Shown: piece by piece, positions 1-7,175 of the stretch | How positions within the stretch are numbered: the stretch's first letter is position 1 | Layout: every line of letters starts with the position of its first letter | NCBI GenBank assembly: GCA_019420085.1 | Contig: JAHZHV010000185.1 | Location: forward strand, 9,627 to 19,405 | Length of the DNA: 9,779 nt | Source of the DNA: Christensenella sp. | Lineage (GTDB): Bacteria > Bacillota > Clostridia > Christensenellales > Maliibacteriaceae | Reading direction: 5' to 3' | Program-made: the position numbers and the translations under genes | The notes under the pieces: generated by a model | The model's input: only the letters and a program-made list of their open reading frames with translations | Database searches by the model: none | Told to the model about the DNA's origin: nothing

Positions 1-1236
1 CATACCGATCCCCGTGTCGGTCACCTGAATATACACCCGGTTTCCCTGCGGGCGGACCGACAGTATCACACTGCCGCCCTTAGGCGTGAACTTGACCGCG
101 TTATCTGCCAGATTGACCAAAACCTGTTCGATGCGCATGGGATCTGCAAATGCATAACAGGGACTGCGGGAAAACGATGTACCTGCCGTCAATCCCTTGT
201 CCTGGATTTTATCCTGCATCTCAGTCAGCACACGTACGCACAGTGCACATACATCAAAGCGGCAGCGCTCCAGCACAATGCTTCCATTGGAATACCGAGT
301 CAGTTCCAGAAGGTCACGAACCAGAACCGACATCCGCTTTGCCTCCGAAAGCGCAATCTGTGCATAATGCGGCCACTGCTGCGGCGCAATGACGCCATCG
401 GCAAAACCCTGCAGATATCCCTGCAAACTGGTAAGCGGCGTACGCAGTTCATGCGAAACATCCGCCACAAACTTGCGTCTTCGCTGCTCAACATCATCCA
501 GCTGAACAAGCATTGCATTGAAAGAGTCGGCCATTTGCCCGATTTCATCGTCGCTTTTCACCTGCACACGAACGGAAAAGTCGCCGCGCTGTACCCGCTG
601 CGCTGCCGAAGCAATCTGTTTGAGCGGATTGATGATACTTCTTGTATAGTATGCCATCAGCAGCACACCACCGAATAATGCAGCCATACCCGCTACAGCC
701 ACGCTGGCGGCAACCGACCACATCTGCGCATATACCGCGCGCATACGCATGAAAATTACTACAGCGCCGTGTTTCTGCTTATCTGTACTGCGATAGACAT
801 GCGCATAGGCGCCAATCATCTTTTCAGGAAAAAAATCGCGAAACAATGCATCAAACTGCGCACCGCTGCCTGATCCTGCCTCCTGAAGCACCGCATCGCG
901 CGTCTGTGTATCCAGCGTTATGTTGACTGTCTGCTGCGTGGCACTGTCATATGCAATTGTCTGTCCGTCTGCATCAATCAGCCAGATCACACCGTCATAG
1001 CGTCCGGCACAGTATACCACGCGATCAAAAAAGCGCACATTCTCAAGGCTCTGCGTCACATTTCGATTTGCTGTCGCAGCCAGCATCTGCGCATCACTGC
1101 GCATCAGCTGCCGCTGCGTATCAACATACTCATCCAGATAATCCTTCAAAAAAATGCCGCCGAACGTAGCCAGGATCAAAACGGCAAGCAAAAGATAGCT
1201 GGCAAGCAGCTTCCAACGAATGCTGCGCAGCATCAT
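1..1236 (-). CDS. HAMP-containing sensor histidine kinase, 3' end outside window (partial)
   Basis: One uninterrupted reading frame of 412 codons runs from 1236 to the window edge. It should autophosphorylate on histidine and pass phosphate to the response regulator encoded just upstream. Visible in order: TM1 at about residues 9-30, an extracytoplasmic sensor region of about 140 residues (31-172) with a PAS/Cache-like stretch (GVIWLIDADGQ, 82-92), TM2 at 173-196, HAMP at about 197-250, the H-box VSHELRTPL with the phospho-acceptor H262, the N-box around N375 and N379, and the start of the G1 box (DTGIG, 407-411). The G2/lid end of the ATPase domain lies outside the window. The ATG at 1236 overlaps the regulator stop as ATGA. 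A second ATG follows directly at 1233, and a GAGGTGA site (1238-1244) is better spaced for that one, so either start is possible. The overall architecture is PhoR/ResE/BaeS-like. The ligand cannot be read from the sequence. Confidence 0.95.
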   Translation of the reverse strand, partial: MMLRSIRWKLLASYLLLAVLILATFGGIFLKDYLDEYVDTQRQLMRSDAQMLAATANRNVTQSLENVRFFDRVVYCAGRYDGVIWLIDADGQTIAYDSATQQTVNITLDTQTRDAVLQEAGSGSGAQFDALFRDFFPEKMIGAYAHVYRSTDKQKHGAVVIFMRMRAVYAQMWSVAASVAVAGMAALFGGVLLMAYYTRSIINPLKQIASAAQRVQRGDFSVRVQVKSDDEIGQMADSFNAMLVQLDDVEQRRRKFVADVSHELRTPLTSLQGYLQGFADGVIAPQQWPHYAQIALSEAKRMSVLVRDLLELTRYSNGSIVLERCRFDVCALCVRVLTEMQDKIQDKGLTAGTSFSRSPCYAFADPMRIEQVLVNLADNAVKFTPKGGSVILSVRPQGNRVYIQVTDTGIGM

Positions 1237-1958
1237 GTCACCTCAAACTTATAGCCAACTGCCCAGATCGTACTGATCTGCCATCCCTGTGCGGTATCGG
1301 CAAATGTCTGGCGCAGACGCTTTACATGGACATCGACCGTGCGGGACGCACCGTAATAGTCATATCCCCAAACCTCCCGCAGAAGCTGCTCGCGCGAGAA
1401 CACGCGATTGGGATGCGCCGCAAGATAGTACAGAAGTTCCGTCTGCTTGGGCGGCAGTTGATACGTCTTTGTCCCGCACGCAACCGAATAATCGTTCAGA
1501 TCGATCGTCAGGTTTGCTATACGGATGCATCTTTGCGTTGTCTGCATGCTGCTTCTGCGCAGTACGGCGCGCACGCGCGCCATCAGTTCATGCATGTCAA
1601 ACGGCTTTGTCACATAGTCGTCCGCACCAAGATCCAATCCGGCGATTTTATCGCTTGCAGCATCTCTTGCCGTAATCATGATCACCGGAATCTGCTGTAC
1701 GCCGCGGCAGCGGCGCAGCACCTCAAACCCGTCGCAGCCCGGCAGCATGACGTCCAGCAGCATCAGCGCATAGGAATCCTTCTGCAGGCAGGCAAGCGCC
1801 GCATCGCCGCTTGCCGCGACAACAGGCTCCCAGCCCTCCTTATCCAGATACAACCCGATCAGATGTGCAATATTCGTATCGTCGTCTACAATCAGGATTC
1901 GTTTTGTCTCCTGCCCATCCGTACGGCGTGCAGGCGCCTGCAAAGCGGAATCCTTCAT
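1233..1958 (-). CDS. OmpR/PhoB-family DNA-binding response regulator
   Basis: This 241-residue protein has a receiver domain (about 19-135) followed by a winged-helix DNA-binding domain (about 145-240). The receiver has the acidic pocket (DDD, 25-27), phospho-acceptor D69 in LLDVMLPG, T96 in MITARD and the conserved lysine K118 in TKPF. The C-terminal half carries the OmpR signatures SREQLLREVWGYD (188-200), RTVDVHVKRLR (206-216) and VGYKF (234-238). It should act as a transcription factor phosphorylated by the adjacent histidine kinase. The start ATG overlaps the xylB stop (ATGA at 1958-1955) and has only a weak AGG upstream, so translation probably depends on coupling to xylB. About 18 residues precede the usual KRILIVDDD beginning of such regulators, giving a slightly long, probably disordered N-terminus. 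Target genes are unknown. The pairing with the downstream kinase is safe by context. Confidence 0.96.
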   Translation of the reverse strand: MKDSALQAPARRTDGQETKRILIVDDDTNIAHLIGLYLDKEGWEPVVAASGDAALACLQKDSYALMLLDVMLPGCDGFEVLRRCRGVQQIPVIMITARDAASDKIAGLDLGADDYVTKPFDMHELMARVRAVLRRSSMQTTQRCIRIANLTIDLNDYSVACGTKTYQLPPKQTELLYYLAAHPNRVFSREQLLREVWGYDYYGASRTVDVHVKRLRQTFADTAQGWQISTIWAVGYKFEVT

Positions 1959-3487
1959 CGCGCCAGAACCTGCGCGACACTACGATAGCTGTCACGCAGC
2001 GCGGGATACAGCGCCGTATAGATCGGATAAAATGCCGCATATGCATCAGCGGCCGCTTCCTCCGGTTTCTGCGCGGCATTTTGTACGATGACCTGTTCAC
2101 AGGCCTGGGGCACGCTGTCATACACGCCCGTACCGACGCCCGCAAGCAGCGCCGCGCCAAGGGCCGGACCTTCTGCCGACTGGATCGTCGCCACATCCGT
2201 GCGGAACATGTCGGCCAGCATCTGCCGCCAAAGCGCGCTTCTTGCGCCGCCGCCGGAAGCGCGAACGACCTGCGCCTGGCATCCCATCTGCCGGATGATA
2301 TTCATGCAGTCAAGCAGGCTGTAGGACACGCCCTCCATCACGGCACGGATGACGTCGCGCCGCGTGTGCGCCGCCGTTAAGCCAAAGAATACGCCCCTTG
2401 CATCGGCATCCAGATGCGGCGTGCGTTCTCCCATCATATATGGCAGGAAAATCAGCCCGTCACAGCCCGGCGCGGCAAGCGCCGCCTCCTGATTCATCAG
2501 ATCGTAGGGATCGATCTGCATGCTGGCGGCAATGTCGCGTTCCTGTCCCATGAACTGATCACGCAGCCATTTGAGCGAAATGCCCGCCCCCTGCGTCACG
2601 CCCATAATATGCCAGGCGCCCGGCACGGCATGACAGAAGGTATGCACGCGCCCCTTGGGGTCGATGGCAATGTTATCGGTATGTGCAAACACAACGCCGG
2701 AAGAACCGATTGTCGCCGAGACGATCCCCTGACGCACAATGCCGTTGCCGACCGCACCTGCGGCCTGATCGCCGCCGCCACCGACGACCGGCACGCCCAC
2801 GGCAAGCCCTGTTTCCCGCGCGCCGCGGGCATCAACCTTCGCACTGACAACCGCCGATTCGTAGACATCCGCCATCCATTCATAGGGAATCTCCAGTTTG
2901 GACAGCACTTCGCGGCTCCAGCAGCGATTGGGCACGTCCAGAAGCTGCATACCGCTTGCGTCGGAGACCTCCGTTGCAAATTCGCCGGTCAGCCGGAAGC
3001 GAATGTAATCCTTTGGCAGCAGGATCTTATGAATCTTTTCGTAAATTTCCGGCTGATGCTCCTTGACCCACATGATCTTGGAGGCCGTAAAGCCCGTAAT
3101 GGCAGGGTTTGCCGTAATCTCAATGAGGCGCTGACGGCCGATAATGCGCGTGATGTCGTCGCACTGCTTCTGCGTGCGCTGGTCGCACCAGATGATCGCC
3201 GGACGCAGCACCTCGTTGTCCGCGCCAAGGAGCACCATACCGTGCATCTGCCCCGAAAGGCCGACGCCGGTCACTTCATCCCCGCGTGTGCCGCTTTTTT
3301 CCAGCACCTGCGCAATCGTCTGCGCCGCGGCGCGCCACCAGTCCTCCGGGTCCTGTTCCGCCCAGCCGATGCGCGGCTGAGAAAGCGGATATTCCACCGT
3401 CGCGCTTGCAATGGTGCTGCCGTATTCGTCAAACAGCACCGTCTTGGTGCCCGACGTGCCGATGTCAATGCCCAAAAGTCTTGCCAT
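1955..3487 (-). CDS. xylB: Xylulokinase (FGGY carbohydrate kinase)
   Basis: Phosphorylates D-xylulose with ATP to xylulose 5-phosphate, which feeds the pentose phosphate pathway in the cytoplasm. The 510 residues are full length for the family. Both FGGY domains are visible: the N-terminal GIDIGTSGTK (6-15), the xylulokinase-typical LSGQMHG (77-83), WCDQR (100-104) and the probable catalytic base D240 in GGGGDQAAGAVG. Further on are LPYMMGERTPHLD (348-360) and the C-terminal ATP-side ASGGGARSALW (410-420). LSGQMHG and GGGGDQAAGA point to xylulokinase rather than glycerol, ribulose or gluconate kinase, though FGGY specificity is hard to fix from sequence alone. A strong AAGGAGG (3496-3502) lies 8 bases before the ATG. 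No xylose isomerase or xylose transporter is in the window. The gene lies about 100 bases after mutS2 and overlaps the response regulator gene by four bases. Confidence 0.93.
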   Translation of the reverse strand: MARLLGIDIGTSGTKTVLFDEYGSTIASATVEYPLSQPRIGWAEQDPEDWWRAAAQTIAQVLEKSGTRGDEVTGVGLSGQMHGMVLLGADNEVLRPAIIWCDQRTQKQCDDITRIIGRQRLIEITANPAITGFTASKIMWVKEHQPEIYEKIHKILLPKDYIRFRLTGEFATEVSDASGMQLLDVPNRCWSREVLSKLEIPYEWMADVYESAVVSAKVDARGARETGLAVGVPVVGGGGDQAAGAVGNGIVRQGIVSATIGSSGVVFAHTDNIAIDPKGRVHTFCHAVPGAWHIMGVTQGAGISLKWLRDQFMGQERDIAASMQIDPYDLMNQEAALAAPGCDGLIFLPYMMGERTPHLDADARGVFFGLTAAHTRRDVIRAVMEGVSYSLLDCMNIIRQMGCQAQVVRASGGGARSALWRQMLADMFRTDVATIQSAEGPALGAALLAGVGTGVYDSVPQACEQVIVQNAAQKPEEAAADAYAAFYPIYTALYPALRDSYRSVAQVLAR

Positions 3488-3588
3488 GCGTATTTCCTCC
3501 TTGCTTCATCACGGATTCGGTAGCTTTTTTACACTGTCTGTCTGCTTCACGCGCTGATTGTCCGTTTGCGCATGATTGCGATTCTGCT
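3488..3588. other. mutS2-xylB intergenic gap without evident promoter or terminator
   Basis: About 100 bases separate the mutS2 stop from the xylB start. Apart from the xylB ribosome binding site I see no stable hairpin followed by a T-run and no convincing -35/-10 pair on the minus strand. The simplest reading is that xylB can be transcribed by read-through from mutS2. A weak or regulated promoter cannot be excluded by eye. Confidence 0.5.
3496..3502 (-). promoter_or_regulatory. Strong Shine-Dalgarno of xylB
   Basis: The minus strand reads AAGGAGG, a perfect match to the anti-Shine-Dalgarno, 8 bases upstream of the xylB ATG at 3487. It fixes the start. It also suggests that xylB is the efficiently initiated gene of the xylB-regulator-kinase trio, since the regulator has only a weak site of its own. 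Confidence 0.85.
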
Positions 3589-5958
3589 TTATCGCAGCGT
3601 CACGATGCTGACGCCGTCTTCACCCTCGGAATATCTGCCCTCGCGCACGCTTTTGACAAGCGGATGCGTCTTTAAATAGGCGCGCACGCCCGCGCGCAAT
3701 GCGCCGGTACCCTTGCCGTGCACAATCGTCACCTGCGTAAGCCCCGCAAGCAGCGCATCGTCCAGATACTGATCCACCTGAAGGCGCGCCTCCTCAATCG
3801 TCATTCCGCGCAGGTCAAGCTGCAGCGGCAGCGTGCGTCCGACGTCCGAAAGCGTTGTCTTCTGCGCCGCCGGCGCAGAAGGCGGCGCAGCTTTGCCCGC
3901 TGTAAGATACAGATCTGCCTTATCCGCCATCAGTTTCATGGATCCGATCTGAATCTGCACCCTGCCCTGATCATCCGGCAGGCGCAGCACGGTTGCCTTC
4001 TGGTTCAGGCGCTTATACAGCACCGTCATCCCTACGGCAATCTCACCAACGACGCCCTCCTGCGTGGCCTGCGCAGCAAGCGGCGGCGCGGGCGCAATGG
4101 TATCCAGTTTTTCGTCAAACTTCTTTTGCAGCGCATGCATCTGATGCGGCTTGATCTGCGCGCCGCTTTTGAGCATCCGGTTCATTTCCTCCAGGATGCG
4201 CTGTCCTTCGCGCTTTGCCTCCTGCACCGACTGCGCGGCCTGCGCACGCGCCACTTCCAACATGCGGTCACGCTGCTTAATCCACGCATCGCGTGAGCGA
4301 ATTGCTTCGCTGCGCGCCTGCTGCGCCTCCAAAAGCGCCTGACGCGTGTTTTCAATCTGCTCGCGCGCCAAACGCTGCTGTTCCTGCGCGCTTGCGATGA
4401 CTTCCTCAAAGCGCACGTTTTCGCCCGAGACATAGTCCCGCGCCCGCTGAATAATGGCTTCATCCAATCCAAGGCGTGCCGAAATCTCAAATGCATTGGA
4501 CCGCCCCGGCACACCGATGGACAACCGATACGTCGGCCGCAGCGTCTCCACGTCAAATTCCACACAGGCGTTTGTCACGCCGTCGGTCGTCATACCGTAG
4601 GCTTTCAGTTCGCTGTAATGCGTCGTGGCGATGCAAAGCGCCCCTGCGGCGCGCACCTGTTCCAGAATGGAGATCGCCAGCGCCGCACCCTCGGTCGGAT
4701 CGGTGCCCGCGCCAAGCTCGTCCAGCAGCACAAGGCTCTGCGCGTCCGTTTCCTTTAAAATGCGCACGATGTTCGTCATATGCGCCGAGAACGTCGACAG
4801 GCTCTGCTCAATGCTCTGTTCGTCGCCGATATCGGCAAATACCCGGGAAAATACGGGCATGACCGTCCCCTCCTGTGCAGGCAGGAACAGGCCTGACTGC
4901 GTCATGACGGCAAAAAGGCCCACCGTCTTAAGCGAGACGGTCTTGCCGCCTGTATTGGGGCCGGTAATCAGCAGCTGGGTAAAATCTTCCCCCAGCCAAA
5001 GATCAAGCGGCACGACCTGCTCGGCATCAATCAGCGGATGGCGGCCGCCGCGGATATGCAGCTTTGCCTCTCCGCTTAAAGCGGGACGCACCGCATGCAT
5101 CTGCCGGGCAAGCTCAGCGCGCGCAAAAATCACATCCAGTTCGCCCATCGCCTGCAGGTTCTGCAAAATCTGCCGCGACGCACCTTCCACCTGCGCCGTC
5201 AGCACGCTTAAGATCCGCTCGATCTCCTGCGCCTCCTGCGCGGCAAGCGTGCGCAGTTCATTGTTGATCTGCACGATGACCATCGGTTCAATGTACAGCG
5301 TCGCGCCGGATGCCGACTGGTCATGCACGATACCGTTGACCTGTTGGCGGTATTCCTGCCGCACGGGCAATACGTAGCGCCCGCCGCGCAGCGTAATGAT
5401 GGCATCCTGCAGGTACTTCTGCATCGAAGCAGAGTGAATCATTGCCGTCAGCTTCTGCTGAATTTCGGCGTTGCGTCCCTTTATCTTTCTGCGGATGGAG
5501 GCAAGTTCGGCACTTGCCGTGTCGCTCATCTGATCCGGCGTCAGAATGCAGCGTTCAATCTCCTGTTCCAGCCGCCGGAACGGATCAATCAGCGACGCAA
5601 TCGCACAAAGCGCAGGCGCCGCCTCCGTATCCTGTCCCACGCCGCGACGCACCTGCTCGGCACAGCGCAGCGTCTGCGCCACGTCAAGCAGCTCCTTCAT
5701 GGACAATACGCCGCCGGCGCGCGCACGCGCGACCATCGAGCGCACATCCTCAAACGGCTGTATGGGATTGTCACCGCGGCGGAACAGCAATGTTTCCGCC
5801 TGCGCGGTTTCCTCAAGCAGCGCCTGCACGTCGTCAAAACGCGTCTGCGGCTGGCACGCCTGCAAAAGCTCGCGTCCGATCTGCGTGCGCGCCTGCGCAA
5901 GCAGCATTGTGCGAACGGCCGGCCAATCCAGATTTTTCCCTTCGTGAAACAGTTGCAT
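3589..5958 (-). CDS. mutS2: MutS2 family ATPase/endonuclease with C-terminal Smr domain
   Basis: The 789 residues match the usual length of bacterial MutS2 (also called RqcU). The core and lever region occupies about residues 1-310. The ABC-type ATPase has Walker A GPNTGGKT (333-340), the signature-like STFSAHM (388-394) and Walker B LVLLDELGAGTD (409-420), with TTHYSELK (445-452) behind it. A charged, Arg/Gln/Glu-rich segment at about 511-595 is probably coiled coil. A KOW-like stretch follows at about 637-660 (GEIAVGMTVLYKR), and the Smr nuclease domain fills about 712-789 with LDLRG (714-718) and HGKGTG (747-752). The MutS1 mismatch-recognition domain is absent, as expected. Family members are linked to suppression of recombination, and in Bacillus subtilis to detecting collided ribosomes. 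GGAG lies 10 bases before the ATG. zapA lies upstream, a common Firmicutes arrangement, with an intrinsic terminator between the two genes. Confidence 0.97.
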   Translation of the reverse strand: MQLFHEGKNLDWPAVRTMLLAQARTQIGRELLQACQPQTRFDDVQALLEETAQAETLLFRRGDNPIQPFEDVRSMVARARAGGVLSMKELLDVAQTLRCAEQVRRGVGQDTEAAPALCAIASLIDPFRRLEQEIERCILTPDQMSDTASAELASIRRKIKGRNAEIQQKLTAMIHSASMQKYLQDAIITLRGGRYVLPVRQEYRQQVNGIVHDQSASGATLYIEPMVIVQINNELRTLAAQEAQEIERILSVLTAQVEGASRQILQNLQAMGELDVIFARAELARQMHAVRPALSGEAKLHIRGGRHPLIDAEQVVPLDLWLGEDFTQLLITGPNTGGKTVSLKTVGLFAVMTQSGLFLPAQEGTVMPVFSRVFADIGDEQSIEQSLSTFSAHMTNIVRILKETDAQSLVLLDELGAGTDPTEGAALAISILEQVRAAGALCIATTHYSELKAYGMTTDGVTNACVEFDVETLRPTYRLSIGVPGRSNAFEISARLGLDEAIIQRARDYVSGENVRFEEVIASAQEQQRLAREQIENTRQALLEAQQARSEAIRSRDAWIKQRDRMLEVARAQAAQSVQEAKREGQRILEEMNRMLKSGAQIKPHQMHALQKKFDEKLDTIAPAPPLAAQATQEGVVGEIAVGMTVLYKRLNQKATVLRLPDDQGRVQIQIGSMKLMADKADLYLTAGKAAPPSAPAAQKTTLSDVGRTLPLQLDLRGMTIEEARLQVDQYLDDALLAGLTQVTIVHGKGTGALRAGVRAYLKTHPLVKSVREGRYSEGEDGVSIVTLR

Positions 5959-5979
5959 GTCTTACGTTCTCCATTGCCT

Positions 5980-5998
5980 GCGGGCATCTTTTTGCCCG
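5980..5998 (-). promoter_or_regulatory. Hairpin just upstream of the mutS2 ribosome binding site
   Basis: On the minus strand CGGGCA (5993-5998) and TGCCCG (5981-5986) form a 6-base-pair stem with a 6-base loop, ending only a few bases before the GGAG of mutS2. It has no T-run after it and is not a terminator. Its arms are nearly the same sequence as the arms of the intrinsic terminator just upstream, so alternative pairings are possible. A regulatory role is an inference. Confidence 0.4.
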
Positions 5999-6009
5999 AT
6001 TTGTTCCTT

Positions 6010-6049
6010 AAAAAACAAACCGGCGGGCACAGTCCATCCATGCCCGCCG
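6010..6049 (-). terminator. Intrinsic (rho-independent) terminator after zapA
   Basis: Read on the minus strand, a perfect 9-base-pair GC-rich stem (6041-6049 with 6021-6029, loop 6030-6040) is followed two bases later by a U-rich tract including six consecutive Ts (6010-6015). This is the standard form of an intrinsic terminator. It lies about 55 bases beyond the zapA stop and about 50 bases before mutS2, so it should reduce, or possibly control, zapA transcripts entering mutS2. Confidence 0.85.
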
Positions 6050-6102
6050 TCCACCGGTCTTTGTGCCGATTGATCCGTATCCACTTTTTCCGCGCACGCG
6101 CA

Positions 6103-6468
6103 TCAATTGCGGCGCGGCGGCGCAGACTGCCGCGCCTCGCGCAGAAGAATATTCTCCTTTTGCAGGCGGTTCATTTCCGTCGCGTTCAACTCCTGCTGCC
6201 GCGTCAGCGCTTCCACCTGTTTGCGGTAACTTTCCACCTGCTGGCGCATGCCGTCGGTCTGCTCACGCAATTTGAGCAGCTCGTCCGCAATATTCAGGCA
6301 CGTCAACACAGCAAGCATCGTTGTGCTCAGATTATTGTTGCTTTCCTCTATCTGGGACATCTTTCTGTCCACATAAATCGCAACGCGATGGATGTATTCC
6401 TCCGAATCGTTGCCGGACATCGTATATTCTTTTCCGCCGATGCGCACGGTCGTTTTAACTTTACTCAT
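6103..6468 (-). CDS. zapA: Cell division protein ZapA
   Basis: This 121-residue protein matches the ZapA family, whose members bind FtsZ and promote bundling of its filaments in the Z-ring. The N-terminal head has the typical KTTVRIGGKEYTMSG (5-19) and SEEYIHRVAIYVDRKM (32-47, approximate). The helix ADELLKLREQ (61-70) then runs into a Gln/Glu/Arg-rich coiled coil to about residue 113. The coiled coil is longer than in the roughly 85-residue Bacillus subtilis protein. I chose the ATG at 6468 because GGGAG lies 6 bases upstream and because all family similarity begins there. The frame stays open to 6618, but a start there would place coding sequence over a good promoter (-10 at 6545-6550). mutS2 follows on the same strand, as in many Firmicutes. 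Confidence 0.93.
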   Translation of the reverse strand: MSKVKTTVRIGGKEYTMSGNDSEEYIHRVAIYVDRKMSQIEESNNNLSTTMLAVLTCLNIADELLKLREQTDGMRQQVESYRKQVEALTRQQELNATEMNRLQKENILLREARQSAPPRRN

Positions 6469-6544
6469 GAAAGCTCCCTCGCTCAATCCAGACAGGTATA
6501 CCCTGCCGCTATTGTCGCGCCGCAGCGCAACCTCTTCAGCATTT

Positions 6545-6573
6545 ATTATACCGAATTGCATGGGAATATACAA
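6545..6573 (-). promoter_or_regulatory. Sigma-A-type promoter of zapA
   Basis: The minus strand has an exact TATAAT -10 box (6545-6550), a 17-base spacer, and TTGTAT as a partial -35 box (6568-6573). Transcription should begin near 6538 and give a leader of about 70 bases before the zapA ATG. Only the TTG half of the -35 box matches the consensus, so strength is uncertain. The -10 box and spacing are convincing. Confidence 0.7.
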
Positions 6574-6603
6574 GTGTCTTGCCGCAATTGATTTTCCGGC
6601 GCA

Positions 6604-6636
6604 TTGCACGGCCTGCAAGTTTTTGTTTGCACGGCC
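6604..6636. repeat. Pair of 10-base direct repeats between divergent promoters
   Basis: TTGCACGGCC occurs at 6604-6613 and again at 6627-6636, 23 bases apart start to start, about two helical turns. The second copy overlaps the -35 box of the rightward promoter. A shorter inverted pair TGCAA/TTGCA (6614-6618, 6627-6631) is nested in the same stretch. This could be a tandem operator. No protein can be named for it and chance is not excluded. Confidence 0.45.
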
Positions 6637-6654
6637 GCGCCGCCATGGTATAAT
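6626..6654 (+). promoter_or_regulatory. Sigma-A-type promoter of the EutT-like/ribokinase operon
   Basis: An exact TATAAT -10 box (6649-6654) sits 17 bases after TTTGCA (6626-6631), which matches four of six consensus -35 positions. The start of transcription should be near 6661, only about 20 bases before the ATG at 6681. The 5' leader therefore holds little more than the ribosome binding site CGGAGGA (6668-6674), leaving no room for a riboswitch. Confidence 0.75.
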
Positions 6655-6680
6655 GTAGAAAAGTCTACGGAGGATTTTCT

Positions 6681-7175
6681 ATGGCTTCGACCACCTGTCT
6701 GAACGCCGATCAGTATGTGGAAAAGACGCATCCGCGCATCGCCCTGCGGGGCATGATCGATGCGCTGGAAGCGGAAGTTGTGCTGATACAGACCCTGTGC
6801 CGGCACAAGGAGGTCTTTGACGCACTTTCGGATGTGACAAACATATTACATGCCCTCATGCGGGCCGAAGTACTGGGCGAAACGGTCGCCCCATGTCGGA
6901 TTGGTGGAAAAACGCTTGCCAGGATGCACGCGCTTTCGCACAATCCGCCCGGCGGACATCGCAGCATCGATCCTGCCGACGGCGAGCTTTGCGCGCGCTT
7001 GAATCTGCTGCGCACACATGTGCGCGCGGCTGAACTTGCCGCATACACCGCCACAGCGGATCAGCCGGACATTGCGCAGACGCTCAACGAATTGTCAGGC
7101 GCCGTTTACACGCTGCTTTGTTCGCTGCGGGAGGAACAATTTTTACAGAAACAACGGGAGGATTGCCGCTCATGA
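6681..7175 (+). CDS. EutT-like cob(I)alamin adenosyltransferase, short form
   Basis: The 164 residues resemble the C-terminal core of EutT, which transfers the adenosyl group of ATP to cob(I)alamin to make coenzyme B12. Recognisable stretches are HPRIALRGMIDALEAEV (17-33), MRAEVLGE (60-67), the MHALSHNP segment (82-89), LNLLRTHVRAAELAA (107-121) and PDIAQTLNELSGAVYTLL (129-146). The whole protein should be a helical bundle. It lacks the roughly 80-residue N-terminal region of enteric EutT that carries the Cys-rich metal site; only isolated cysteines are present. CGGAGGA lies 7 bases before the ATG and a promoter just ahead, so the short start is real and not a truncated call. No other eut genes are visible. 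The stop overlaps the ribokinase start as ATGA. The assignment rests on remembered EutT sequence; activity is probable but unproven. Confidence 0.75.
   Translation: MASTTCLNADQYVEKTHPRIALRGMIDALEAEVVLIQTLCRHKEVFDALSDVTNILHALMRAEVLGETVAPCRIGGKTLARMHALSHNPPGGHRSIDPADGELCARLNLLRTHVRAAELAAYTATADQPDIAQTLNELSGAVYTLLCSLREEQFLQKQREDCRS

Noticed and set aside
1..1236. A possible frameshift or broken gene in the left-end region.
   Set aside because: Translating the minus strand from 1236 gives 412 codons without a stop, and the TM, HAMP, H-box and N-box segments appear in the right order, so the gene is intact and only cut by the window edge.
1326..1988. A 220-codon open frame on the plus strand, opposite the response regulator.
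   Set aside because: The response regulator on the other strand has every family motif. This frame shows none and has no good ribosome binding site.
2414..3523. A 369-codon open frame on the plus strand, opposite xylB.
   Set aside because: It is antisense to a full-length xylulokinase with intact motifs, and its composition (Arg, His, Ala rich) is that of a complementary-strand shadow.
5323..6591. A 422-codon open frame on the plus strand, opposite mutS2 and zapA.
   Set aside because: It is antisense to two well-recognised genes, rich in Arg, His and Leu with no recognisable domain, and crosses the zapA terminator and zapA promoter. GC-rich genes commonly leave such open complementary frames.
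6469..6618. An upstream extension of zapA by 50 residues to 6618.
   Set aside because: The extension covers the TATAAT promoter, has no family similarity, and a good GGGAG lies before the internal ATG at 6468.
7118..7171. An upstream in-frame start for ribokinase at 7118.
   Set aside because: The 18 added residues lie inside the end of the EutT-like gene and do not resemble ribokinases, while the ATG at 7172 has GGGAGG and an ATGA overlap.
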